This document shows, one piece after another, positions 11,650-22,285 of a stretch of 64,000 bases of DNA. This stretch comes from Pseudofabraea citricarpa (Eukaryota; Ascomycota; Leotiomycetes; Helotiales; Dermateaceae): positions 2,666,001 to 2,730,000 of the forward strand of contig JAPWGK010000003.1 in NCBI GenBank assembly GCA_029641185.1, read 5' to 3'. Position numbers and translations under genes: made by a program. A model generated the notes under the pieces. The model searched no databases, was not told the DNA's origin, and saw nothing but the letters and a program-made list of their open reading frames with translations. The first letter of the stretch is position 1; each line of letters opens with the position of its first letter.

Positions 11650-12238
11650 TCAGCACTCCACAAGCTCCGTCCCCGAAACGCACAGGCTCACCGTGTTCTT
11701 CCCGCCGCCCGCCTTGCCGTGGCAGTCAAGCTTGTTGGGGATCTCGCCGATGTCGCCGCAGCCGGTGCAGCGGTTGCCGGCACCGATCTGGTACTTATCA
11801 TGGCAGGCGCCCGTGACGGCGATGGTGAAGTAACCAGCGGCCGGGGTGCCAGTAAACGTCTGACCGGCGGCCATGCCCGAGGTTGGCTTTATTTTCCATC
11901 TCTTTTTCAGCAGTCGCCCTAACAGGTAACGGGGAATAGAGATGGGGGGGGGGAAAAAAAAAAAAAAAAAAAAAACTCACCAGCATAAACTCGCACTGCG
12001 TCACCTTGTTCGTGTTCGATGTGATCTTCACCGTCCCGCAGTCTAGCGTCACGTCGGCTACCATGCCCGCTGCTGCGTTCTGCTGCTCTTGCTGCTGGGG
12101 ATCGCCCGTCGGCGAGTTGCCTTTGAACGCGTCGACCCAGAAGGGGTCGTCGCGCTTGGAGAGCTGGATGGTCCCCGCGCGGGCGGTGGAGAGGAGGAGG
12201 AAGGCGAGGGTGATGAAGATGGAGTTCTGGTAGTGCAT
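11650..12238 (-). CDS. Small secreted cysteine-rich protein, two exons
   Basis: Exon 1 is 12238-11981 and exon 2 is 11886-11650; together they give 164 aa in frame. I chose the ATG at 12238 because it starts a clean signal peptide (MHYQNSIFITLAFLLLSTARA, cleavage near residue 21); an upstream in-frame ATG at 12268 would put charged residues before it. A KR dipeptide near residue 28 could be a Kex2-type site. The mature part has a Gln/Asn-rich linker, then a domain with eight cysteines (two in exon 1, six in exon 2), including RCTGCGD and a C-terminal Cys, enough for four disulfides. No known family is recognised. It could be an effector or cell-surface protein (inference). The intron contains an unusual T22-C10 tract just after the donor. 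Confidence 0.8.
11944..11975 (-). repeat. T22-C10 homopolymer pair inside the secreted-protein intron
   Basis: The plus strand shows about ten G followed by about 22 A. On the coding strand this is GTGAGT followed at once by about 22 T and about ten C, at the 5' end of the intron rather than near its acceptor. Confidence 0.85.
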
Positions 12239-14672
12239 TTTTGGCTTGGTTTCTGGGAGTGCTGACAAGGTTGGTTTGTTGGAAGAGTGGCTTTGGAGAA
12301 GTGAAGTGAGGTGAAGGGAAGGGCAGAAAAGGAAGGATAAGCGATGATGGGATTGAAGAATTTTGAGGGTTCGAAGAGATGTATTTATACCTCTGTCTCT
12401 CGACCCTTGATATTCTATCTTACTTTCTCTCTTTTGTCATTTGTCATCTGCCATGAGCTGTTCCTATCTTTTCCAAATCTGCCTCAAACTTCCCCCTTCG
12501 TCTAATTTCGTTCAGCTGGACTGGTTTAAGCATAGCTGTCGATGAAATAAGCACTTCTCGTCTCTGCTAGATCTGGTCTTATTGTTTCGTGGGGTTACAA
12601 CGGGCTGTGTTTCCTACAGAGTGGTTGATATAGCCTTGGATGATCCAATCAAAGCACATTACTTGCCTATTTGATAGGGAGTAACAGCGTCGAATCTAAG
12701 CTTTGTGGTAGCTGACTCATTGCAACGAATACGAGTAGTACATACCGTTCATGCTTCTTCTTGGTAAGCTATGGCACGGTACCTGAGGTGGTTCACAGAG
12801 AACACGAGCTGGAGTGGAATCTAGCTCGAGTACAATCTATATGAAAAACGTTCAAAGACCCAAGTCTCAATGCACTATAATGCCTTGGCCGACAAATCAA
12901 AAATAAGCGATACCGAGCCTGGTCACCCGATGGGCAGACTCGTTCAGGACTCGGAGGCGGGTGAACAAAGACCGAAGAAAAAGGTGCGAGAAGAACGGGA
13001 TAGAGGAAAAGAGACAGAGAGCTGAACAAGCACAGCCCGTTTGACATGCCATGTCATGTCATGAATTGATATTAAACATTTAACCTCATGATCTACTATA
13101 CATGAAAAACCCGAGGCGAAGGATTCTAAGCTTAATGCTGTACGTTTCCGGGGAAGGTACTGTACAGTAGCGGGGAAGAGGCTTTTTGGGGGGGGGGGGG
13201 GGGGGGGGGGGGGGAGCTAAGCAATGCCTCTTAAGGCTTAGATAGGCAGAAAGTGGGGGGAGAGGGGAGAGGGGAGAAAACAAACCTTAAGTTAATAGTG
13301 GCAAGGGAGATTAATGACATCGTTTGTTTGTTACTGGGATGTGCATCCTCTGGCTGGCAAGTAGATGTTTCGGCATAATTGAAGCACCGCGATCGCTTAG
13401 AGTACCGTACGCGACCGGTACGATTCTTTATGCCGAAGTTGTTCAATTGGCTCAGCTGGCTTGGTTTCAGGGAAAGGTTAAGTGGTGAGGTTGTGGAGGG
13501 AGGGGATTGGAGATCATGTGAGATAAGAGGCGGGTTACTCAGGATTATTCTTACTCTCTGGGAGTTGATTCACGACAGGTGGTTGAATCTAGCTTTGTCG
13601 CTTGGTTTAGGGAGATGTCTTTGACACTTGTTGATATGTCAAATTGGTGAGGATAGTTGGTTAAAGTGAGCGTTGTTTTCCCTCTGCAACAGTTACTATG
13701 ACTTGATACTAGCTGAAGAACTTAAATTTCCAACGATAAATGGTCTTATGTTATTGTAGTTAGAGGCACTGTTGTTACCAAACCTAGTTAACATGATATT
13801 TCAGCTGCTGAATAGCTGGAAGCCGCCATCTGTTCAAGCTTCGATTGGTCTCAGATCGGTATTCTTTGTACTGATTTGTTTGTCATACAGAAAATGTACC
13901 TCTAAATTTGAGATAAAACATTATGGCCTGCTTTGAATACTGTGTATAGATGCGACTTTAAGCTTAAATTGCTATGAAATAGTCGCCCAATCAAAGGGTG
14001 GCGAGTAGTGAAATTCGAGTGGGTGCATATCGCTTGCATATTGTATTGAAACAAACAAAGCAACTTAGTAAAAATATCTTCTAATATACAGATAAACTCA
14101 TACTCATCCATATGAATGGTAGAGAAACCTCTTCGGCTATTTGGCTATTTCGAGAAGGAAAAGATGGCCGGAAAAGTGTGGGCTAGAATACTAAAAAGTC
14201 ATACATGTATCACCCTGCTCATTTTGGATAGCTAGTTGAGAGACAGCCCTTACAATGGATTATCTTTCTAGTAATTCAAAATCACTGAAAACTACTCATC
14301 GAGAAGGCTTTGCTTGCTTTCAAGCCATATCTCCCTGTCTGTCGTTCCGTTCACGGTAACCATATCCTACGAGCCGAGCTGCCAAATCATCAATGGTTAT
14401 TATTTGAAATCACACAACAGAATCCCGATAACCAAGAAGACCAATCCCAAATTTGCAGGTACATCCATCTTAGGAAAACCCACCGTCCAATAGAACCACC
14501 CAGAATCGAATCTTGGCGATCTGTACCACGATGCGAGCTGATTAGTAAATGCGGCAAGGATATTTTTCAGCCCAGTGCATTTCTTTGAACCGTCTGTCGA
14601 AAGACTATAAATTATGGAATTCTTCTGAAATTGAAGGCTCCATCGCTTTAATCGGGATACATTCTTTTTGCC
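12239..14672. other. 2.4-kb intergenic region with a G27 run
   Basis: This interval separates the divergent secreted-protein gene and tyrosinase gene and holds both promoters. I see no supported ORF. Small motifs include a TGTCATGTCATG repeat near 13050 and a long G homopolymer (listed separately). Confidence 0.55.
13188..13214 (+). repeat. G27 homopolymer
   Basis: Twenty-seven consecutive G follow CTTTTT. A GGGG-AGAGGGG purine stretch lies about 45 bp further on. The run can in principle form a G-quadruplex; its exact length is unreliable in any assembly. Confidence 0.85.
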
Positions 14673-16132
14673 ATGCGTTGGATTCTGTTCCTATTGCCTT
14701 TCCTGGCACTCGCCAGCGCAAACCCCAATCCTGACCCTGTCGATTCCCTCGCTGCGCAGAGTCTCGCCAAACAACTCAAGTACCAGGTAAAGCATGGGAA
14801 AAACTCAACGTGCAATCTCAAGAATACGTCAATTCGACGAGAATGGTGAGAGATTTCACTTTCTAAACCAACAACTTCAAAAACTTCCATTTCTCACAAG
14901 GTTTCCTATTTTATTAGGTCTGCACTTTCCTTGAATGAGCGCAAAGAATACATCGATGCAGTTCTTTGCCTGCAATCCCTACCACCTAGGACTCCACTTG
15001 AGCTCGTACCAGGGGCAAGAAGCCGATTCGATGATTTCCTCGCTCTGCATATCAATCAGACGTTGACGATTCACAATACGACGAATTTCTTGAGCTGGCA
15101 TCGCCAGTACGTGTGGAGTTATGAGAAAGCTCTCAGGGAGGAGTGTGGATATAAAGGATATCAACCGGTCTGATAAATATTTTTTCGAGGGTGATGATCC
15201 AAGCTGATTAGTTTTGTGGCAGTACTGGAACTGGGGCAAATATGCAGACGACCCGATTAACTCGCCTCTTTTTGATGGGAGTGAGTATAGCTTGGGAGGA
15301 AACGGTGCTGATATGGGATACCCACCAGTGTGCATACCAAACTGTGAGATTCCGAATCTGATCATCCCCTCGGGGGTTGGTGGTGGTTGTGTCAGTAAGT
15401 TCTTCAACACGGCTAGTTCTTTCCAGGCGTTACTAACTCTCTTGCTAGCAACTGGCCCCTTCAAGAATTATACCGTGAAGTTAGGTCCAGTTGCTCCCAG
15501 CAGTTGGGCTGTAAATGCCTCAGCAAACCCATTTGCATATAATCCTCGCTGTTTAAGACGGGACATCTCAGTCTACACTTCCTCGCATTCAACTACGATA
15601 CAGCAGACATATGACGTTATTACACAGCACGATGATCTTTATGGATTTCAAATTGATTTGGAAGGCAATTATACATTGTTCAATCAGGGAATTTGGGGGG
15701 TGCATACTGGTGGCCATTTAACAGTGGGCGGCGATCCCGGTGGTGTAAGTCTAAGCACAATCTGCAACCTATATTGAGAAGGTGATAAGCTGATTGTGAC
15801 GAAGGATCTTTTTGCCAGCCCAGGTGATCCTGCCTTCTATCTTCATCATGCAATGATCGATCGAGTATGGTAAGACAAAAAATAAACCTCTTCATCTTAA
15901 TATCGTATTATTAGGTCAGGCTAATACTTTTTGCAGGTGGATATGGCAAAATCAAAAACCCGAAGCAAGAACTTACGAACTATCGGGAACAATCACACTG
16001 GCCAACTTCCCTCCCTCGAGGAATGGTACTTTGGACGATATTCTTGATATGGGCTTTGCGGGAGGAGAACCAATCCAGATTAGGGATGCGATGTCAACAG
16101 TAGGGGGAGAATATTGCTACATCTATACTTAG
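14673..16132 (+). CDS. Secreted tyrosinase-like copper oxidase, six exons
   Basis: Exons 14673-14845, 14918-15167, 15223-15394, 15449-15744, 15805-15869 and 15937-16132 give 383 aa. Residues 1-16 (MRWILFLLPFLALASA) form a signal peptide. The tyrosinase fold is recognisable from REW...ERKEYIDAVLCL (residues 56-76). CuA ligands are visible as H102, H110 and H119 (TIHNTTNFLSWHRQY), followed by GYxPYWNW. CuB is HTGGH (H284, H288) and FYLHHAMIDRVW (H311/H312). The family oxidises phenols and catechols to quinones with a type-3 dicopper centre. At about 380 aa it matches the short secreted class, and I see no C-terminal shielding domain. The exon 2 donor (GTCTGA) is non-ideal but is the one that gives QPYWNW. 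The substrate is unknown. Confidence 0.9.
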
Positions 16133-16957
16133 TCATGATCCCACAAACACTTCAAATTATCATGGATGCTAGGTGTATGAAATTGGAGATAGCATGCTAT
16201 ATACTAAGATTCCTTCCATTTGAAGCCCTCCCAATGCAAGCAATCTTTTTAAGCGAGCATCAATGCGCGTGTAGCTAATTGGGTACACAAATAACGATGA
16301 AGATAATTCGGGACACCTGATCATTCTGCCGAAGGCAGATCCAGAGCCACATTGTCGTAGTGATTAGGAGATTTATGGTGCGGTGTTTCTGAGTGAAGCG
16401 CTGACTTCGGGGGTCCAATCAGCTGGTATAAATGTCAGCCTATCTACCAGAGGTGGTCCTACCAATCAGACTATGCCATTGATATCAAACCGATTGAAAT
16501 TTCATCACGAGATGTTGTTATCTTTGATCAGAAGATCTTGTCTAAAATCCGAGATAATCGTTATACCATTACTTTGATGTACGTACACCGAAAGACTTTT
16601 CAGACTCACAAGGCCTTTGTATTATCAACTATGCAGCCTGCTGTAATATTCGAAAACTCTTGAGATCAACAAGAGACTTATTTAAGGCGGAGAAACGTAA
16701 TGGCAAAGTGAGCTCTGGTTAATTGCTCCCCTTGGTAGAGTCCTGACACAATCAGTCTATACTAGTAATACAAAGTAGTCTGCAATTTCAGGTCGCAAAA
16801 TTACCAAACTTAACCAAAACGAGGCGATCAAAGGGCGCATATGTAGATACAAGCGCATGTAGAAGCAACTTTTCGCCATTGAATAATCATCACAAATCAG
16901 TACAATACAGTGCAATCTCACCTTTGACACAAATCCTACTACCATTTCTTCTCAATA
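16133..16957. other. Intergenic region between convergent genes
   Basis: This stretch lies between the tyrosinase and the aldo-keto reductase stop codons. No ORF with coding character is seen. Confidence 0.6.
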
Positions 16958-18002
16958 TCAAACATCAGCTATTAGAGTTTTGAACTCCTTCATGGCCGCT
17001 TCATATGCGCTGTTTCCTTGCCCTTGAGCCCAAGTCTCTACCAATTTTAGCCTCTCAATATCGTGCTTCATATGATCTTTATTCGTGGTTCCGTCAAGGA
17101 TACAGACCTTTCCAAGCCCCAAAACCAAAGCATATAAAGCAACCTCTCTGTCCACTCCGGCTGCCTCTGCTAAATTTGTAACAACCATACTTTTTAGAAG
17201 TGCAGGATTTCCAGATAAGGTCCAAAAACTCTGATATATGATATCTTCTTGCTGACAGAATTTCCTTAGTGCGACTTCATATTTTGTAGTGTGGTAGAAA
17301 CGATTTTGGCAGACGGAGGGCGAAATCTTCATTGAACTGGTGAGAGACGAGAGAATTGACAAGGTCGTATTTGAGATTCCGAGGGCGCGAATCTTATGGG
17401 GAACGTATGTTTCAAGAGTGGACCATACAAGGTATGTATCCTCGATGGTGGGTAGTGGTGAGTGGAGAACAAGACAATCGAGATACGTTTCGTCGTCGGA
17501 TGTCTTCAGGTTGGAGAGAGAGGAGGCGACCGAGGCATGCACGCTTTCTACCACACTGTGCGACAGCGAGTATGGCATATCATTATGGTCTTGACCAGAT
17601 AAAGGTGTATATTTCGTTTGAATCTCGGCACCGTATTAGCTTCTAAATCGTACAGCATGGCGTTTCAGGTCTTACATAGATTTCATTTCGAGTAACAAGA
17701 CCATCTGATATTGCCCGGCGGATCCCGTCACCGACAAGCTTCTCTTGGTAATGGCGTGGTTGAGCTGCAGTGTCGATGCCTCTGAATCCCTGCTTCAGAG
17801 CTTCGTAAACCAGATCTGCGGAACGCTCCTTTTTCCATGCTGTACCATATACCAACCTTGGCATCTTGCTGGGCCGGGGAGTCTCGGGACTTTTGACCTC
17901 CATGGCTGTGGAGATAGTTGCCATCGCGCGTGTTATCGATAACCTTGTGACCGGGTTGTGAATGGTTGATGCTCTTAAAGACTGTGCTATGGTACTGGCC
18001 AT
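16958..18002 (-). CDS. Aldo/keto reductase, two exons
   Basis: Exon 1 is 18002-17676 and exon 2 is 17623-16958, giving 330 aa. The fold is an AKR TIM barrel: LVYGTAW near residue 51, then the catalytic tetrad D77 (GIDTA), Y85 (PRHYQEKLVG), K113 (QTKYTP) and H163 (LVLHSPL), all present. Such enzymes reduce aldehydes or ketones with NADPH. About 45 residues before the barrel are rich in Arg, Ser and Thr and lack acidic residues until position 35, so a mitochondrial presequence is possible; initiation at an internal Met is the alternative. The second half of the barrel is less typical than classical yeast GCY1-like enzymes. The gene is transcribed divergently from the dihydrodiol-dehydrogenase-like gene, 358 bp between start codons, so co-regulation is plausible. 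Confidence 0.88.
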
Positions 18003-18360
18003 CCAATAGGGGTTTTTATTGGGGTTGCAGTTGTTGCTGAATCTGGAGAAATGATGAAAATAAATGTATACTGTCCAATTGTTGACGTCTCTTGCATTTG
18101 TCGGTATCGTGGATGTGGAGCTATGAAGTTGTAGAGGGGCTCAGAGGGGTAAGTCTTTCCCACGTCATTATTAATTTATCCGGGTCTCGGGGGTCCGTGC
18201 ATCCCAACTAAGTAAGTATTAAGTCTCCTTTGCAGATTTTCCATTCTTCAAAAAGCTTCTCCGGTCATTTCTTTTCAATATATTGGCGATATTAAGAATA
18301 TATCATCACTCTTGAAGACTTGTATCTAGGAATATTCGAACAAATTCAAAATCGAACGCA
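18003..18360. promoter_or_regulatory. Bidirectional promoter between two oxidoreductase genes
   Basis: These 358 bp separate the start codons of the aldo-keto reductase (minus) and the Gfo/Idh/MocA dehydrogenase (plus). They must contain both promoters. No canonical TATA box is obvious. Confidence 0.6.
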
Positions 18361-19668
18361 ATGTCCACTCCATACACTGTAAAGTGGGGTATCCTTGCTG
18401 TAAGCTCCCCTCAGTTATTAGCTTTCGAGTATTACCATACTGACATGTTAATAGACGGGTGGAATTGCCAACAGTGAGTATCATATGGATTCGAACTGAG
18501 CAACCTGCTGACAGATATAGCCTTCTGCAGAGATATTCTCTGCGACCCTGCAACAAGAGACGTCCATGATGTGGCACATGAAATTGTGGCAGCAGCCTCG
18601 TCTTCGTCTGCTCAACGTGCTTCAGAATTCCTTGCAGAAATCAAAGCACCAGGAAGTCCCAAGGCGTATGGATCTTACAAAGAGCTTGTGAACGACCCAA
18701 ATGTCGAGGCCATTTATGTCGCAACACCACACTCGCACCATTTCCAGAACGCTATGCTGGCACTTGAAGCTGGAAAGCATGTGCTTTGTGAGAAAGCGTT
18801 TACAGTGAATGCCAAGCAGGCACGGAAGCTAGTTGAAACGGCAAAGGCAAAGAATCTATTTCTTATGGAAGCAGTTTGGACAAGATACTTCCCGCTAAGC
18901 ATCAAGATTCGCGAACTGGTCACTTCTGGCGTCATTGGACCAGTGCACCGTGTAATCTCGGATCTTGCTATCGGTGTGGCAAAGGAAGATGGTTCTCTCG
19001 ATTTCCCAGATACAAACCGAATGGTCAACAAGGATCTTGCTGGGGGAGCCCTTCTTGATCTTGGGATCTATGCTCTTACCTGGGTTTTCCAGATCCTCTA
19101 TCATTGTCAGCCCAAGCCTCGCGAGGCTCCAGTTGTCGTTGCGGCTGTAACCCCGTATGACAGGACGGGTGCTGATGAACAAACAAGTATCATTCTTCAA
19201 TTCCCCAAGCAGAAGAGTACAGGTATTGCCTTGACTTCTATGCGTGTGTCAACCCAGCCTGATGGCGAGGGATCACCTGCTTCAGGAGCTGCTGCTAGAA
19301 TCCAAGGGACCAAGGGTGAGATCCAGGTTATCGGCCCTTTGTACAGACCAACACACTATCGAGTCATCATGCGTGGTGGTAAGCCAGGCGAGGTTGAAGA
19401 TGTCGCATGCCCCATTCCTAAAGATCCCAAGAGAGATGGCAGAGAAGGGGAGACAGGAGGCTGGGGACATGGAATGGCTTGGGAAGCAGATGAGGTTGCG
19501 AGATGCTTGAGGGATGGAAAGCTACAGAGCGAGACCCTAGAGTGGGATGAGAGTATCTTGATTATGGAGACTATGGATGAGATCAGGAGGCAAGGTGGTT
19601 TGGAGTATGCGGAACTGATTGAGACAGACGTTTATGATGAAAAGAGTTCGTTGAATGGGAAGGCGTAG
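18361..19668 (+). CDS. Gfo/Idh/MocA oxidoreductase, dimeric dihydrodiol dehydrogenase type
   Basis: Exons 18361-18399, 18455-18473 (only 19 nt) and 18515-19668 give 403 aa. The short exons supply the N-terminal Rossmann strand and the GILATGGIAN nucleotide-binding loop that the long ORF lacks. Family hallmarks follow: YVATPHSHHFQNAMLALEAG, CEKAFTVNA with the E112-K113 pair, and MEAVWTRYFP. These are typical of trans-1,2-dihydrobenzene-1,2-diol dehydrogenases and the related NADP-dependent D-xylose 1-dehydrogenases. The enzyme oxidises dihydrodiols to catechols or sugars to lactones; which one cannot be told here. Fungal members are common and cytosolic. Its position beside an aldo-keto reductase and near a tyrosinase would fit aromatic metabolism (inference). 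Confidence 0.9.
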
Positions 19669-21464
19669 ATTAGATGAACGCAAGAGAACTGAAGAGACAG
19701 GGAATGAATATACTACTATCTCACACTTTTCCAGGCTTGGTGCGCATCCAAGAATACGTATGTGTTTCCAGTGTTGCTCTTCTGATGCGTTTGTAGTTCC
19801 AGAGCCAATTATGAAAAAGCAAGGAAATGATTGCTTTAAGCGACGCAGACCCAAAGAGGGTTCCAACGATGCAGATTAAGTTGCCGTAAGTAAATTCCAT
19901 GTGTTGTAACATGGTGCTGTACAAGAAACTTTGTATGTGTGCTGCTGAGAAAACCTTAAGACGCTTTTGTCCTTGGATCATCATTGTCCTGTGTAGCTAT
20001 TTGCTTCGTGCGTGTGATCTATACCCTGGTTTTCTGTCGGCGTCCCCTCGAGGCTGATTGTGAGTCGAAATTTCTGAGGCGCTGTTGATGCCAGTCTTGA
20101 TCTCTATACGCGCAATAGTTAGAATAAATGGAAAACTTGAAGAAGCAAGGAAGATGTCATGGTATGCTTTGCTCAACTTGCAACCATGCCATGGCTTCGT
20201 GCATCAGGATCAAGCTTGCTCAGCCCATGCAAAATCGATTGATGTCTGATCCATTGGATCTTGAGGGGAGAGTGGGATGTCCCTCAACGCTGAACCATAC
20301 TTGCCTTCTTGATAAGATCATTGAGAATCGATCTTGACATGTACCTGATATCCTGTCGTTAGGAGGAGTGTGAATATGAGTAGTGACTACGTCTGCATAA
20401 AGTCGCGCGCACTTGCAGATCGAGCTGTCCCTATCGCAGGTCAAGACGCCTTCGTTGCATGTCTGTCATGGAGTGCATTCAGTTGATTGAACAAGCCGAT
20501 GACGGTGGCCTTGAGCATTAGAGACAAAACAATGCAGAGCTGATGGCATCGCAGAGGATGTAAACATCCGAGGTGCGCGCCCAACAGAAGTTACGGAGGC
20601 GCGCGCGAGGAGCTTCAGTATCACCATATTCTTCAAGTCCTGGCCGAGGCAACAAGATCTCAATGAAAGAGGTTTCCCAAAGGGAGTGCAATCAAAAATT
20701 CCCCCGATGACGTCCCCGAAGGAAAGTCAACGATTCTCGACTCCACGATGTGCAATGTAGGTCTCGTATCGCCAGAGAAGTGATTCATGAGCCACTTTCT
20801 GTCAAGAAGGTAAGTATGATTTTGTAAGAAGGTCGAGGAGGAGGGAGGTTTATATAGGCGTTCGAGCGGGCGCTAACGGGTCGTTAGTACTGCCTAATCG
20901 GGAAAGGACACCTGAGAATATCACGAGTTGAGTTTGCTCTGTTTGGTGTGTTTGCATAATGTTTGCGTCCAAGTTAAACACACCATGTGACTTCTCAGGC
21001 TCTTAATCTGGTCAACAAAGCCAGTCCACGACCTCTCAACGGGACAAGATGGTTCTGACACTTCCCGTGGAAATATTGTGATTATTCAATGCCATTATAT
21101 ATATTATAGGCTCCAAATTACTGGGTCCATAGAAGAAACCACCGCCACAAGCCTCGAATCGACCTTGTACTTCCTGTTTGATACATAAGAAGACGACACC
21201 ACTACTTTAGATATGCTTTCATCTCTAAGTCTAATTGATATTTCTGGAAACAGATCCAAAGAAAGCTCAGGCAAACTCAGCAGTTGAGAATCGTTATTCT
21301 GAAATCTCCAGGACAAAAGAAGGGACTTCTCATGAGTAACTCGATATAGCCAGATAGTTGCTGAGACCGGTTCATCAGAACCAAAAGTCTACAGACAATA
21401 CTCAAACAACACGCAACTATTCTCAAGATCAGAAATACTGGACCATCCATCCCATCAAAACAAG
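19669..21464. other. 1.8-kb intergenic region, possible small transcription unit
   Basis: No protein of recognisable type is encoded. On the minus strand a TATATAAAC element (20848-20856) precedes a 42-codon ORF (20660-20788). On the plus strand a strong donor-like GTAAGTATG sits at 20811. Either could belong to an unannotated or non-coding transcript. Confidence 0.4.
20660..20788 (-). CDS. Possible 42-aa ORF downstream of a TATA box
   Basis: An ATG at 20788 opens a 42-codon frame ending at 20660 that contains no recognised domain. A TATATAAAC box lies about 60 bp upstream of the ATG. The length is within chance expectation, so this is a weak candidate. Confidence 0.15.
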   Translation of the reverse strand: MNHFSGDTRPTLHIVESRIVDFPSGTSSGEFLIALPLGNLFH

Positions 21465-22100
21465 ATGACTTCTCTACCAAGTCCCCGACTCTTCCTCACC
21501 AATCTATTAAACACACTCTCCTCAATCCCAGCACCAGAACCAACCGCTGGTAATACCACAACCAATCCCCTCAAGAACCTAACCCCACAACACCGCGCTC
21601 TTCTCTCCACATTGCACGTCCTCTTTCCACCACCCATGCTTCTACAATCTCTCGATCTTCTGGACAGGAACCTCGTGACCCGCCTTATTCAAATCAGCGA
21701 ATCATCAGCATCAGATCATGGAAACACAATATATCAGGTCCGGTCATCACAGCAACCGAAGTCGAGGTTCAATCACGGGGTCTCTTCAACAAGCACACCG
21801 GTTTATACCGTGAGATTAGAAGCGTGGAATTGTAGCTGCGCTGCTTTTACTTTCTCTGCTTTCCCTGGCTCCTCTGCTTTATTTGATCCGGAGATGCTGC
21901 CGGCTGAGGACACTGGAGAGAAAGAGTGGCAGTTTGGTGGACTTAGTTCTGATGGCTCAAATCCAGACGAGAGCCTACCTTGTTGTAAGCATCTGTTGGC
22001 TTGCTTACTTGCAGAGAAATGGGAGTCTGTTCTTGGAATGTATGTCAAGGTTCGAGAAGTAAGTAGGGATGAGATGGCTGGTGTTGGAGGCGAGAATTGA
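21465..22100 (+). CDS. SWIM-type zinc finger protein, Sws1/Shu2-like
   Basis: This 211-aa intronless protein carries a CxC...CxH SWIM zinc motif: WNCSCAAF near residues 123-130 and PCCKHLLACLL near 172-182. A helical N-terminal part (FLTNLLNTLSSI, RALLSTLHVLF, LLDRNLVTRLI) precedes it. Size and architecture match the fungal Sws1/Shu2 family, whose members act with Rad51 paralogues in the Shu complex to promote homologous recombination in the nucleus. The family is identified mainly by the SWIM motif and length, because the rest diverges quickly; another SWIM protein is possible. It converges with RPN8, the two stop codons lying 185 bp apart. Confidence 0.72.
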   Translation: MTSLPSPRLFLTNLLNTLSSIPAPEPTAGNTTTNPLKNLTPQHRALLSTLHVLFPPPMLLQSLDLLDRNLVTRLIQISESSASDHGNTIYQVRSSQQPKSRFNHGVSSTSTPVYTVRLEAWNCSCAAFTFSAFPGSSALFDPEMLPAEDTGEKEWQFGGLSSDGSNPDESLPCCKHLLACLLAEKWESVLGMYVKVREVSRDEMAGVGGEN

Positions 22101-22285
22101 GTTTTGGTACAAGGCGCTCATGGTGCACATTTGACAATGATGATTAAATGATGAAACACATGCGGTGCTCTAATTATGACGAGCTACGCGTTTATGATAC
22201 AATGGCATTCCCTTTTTCATATCTAAGATATGCCATACCACATGCCCTTGAACACCAGAGGAGTTGAACGCCGTCACGATCCCGA

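Noticed and set aside
11247..11663. 138-codon minus-strand frame
   Set aside because: It overlaps the secreted-protein 3' end and purine-rich DNA, with no signal peptide or family resemblance.
18470..18500. GGATTCGAACT word resembling a tRNA T-arm (reverse complement)
   Set aside because: It falls inside a 41-nt intron of the dehydrogenase gene, with no acceptor stem or anticodon arm around it.
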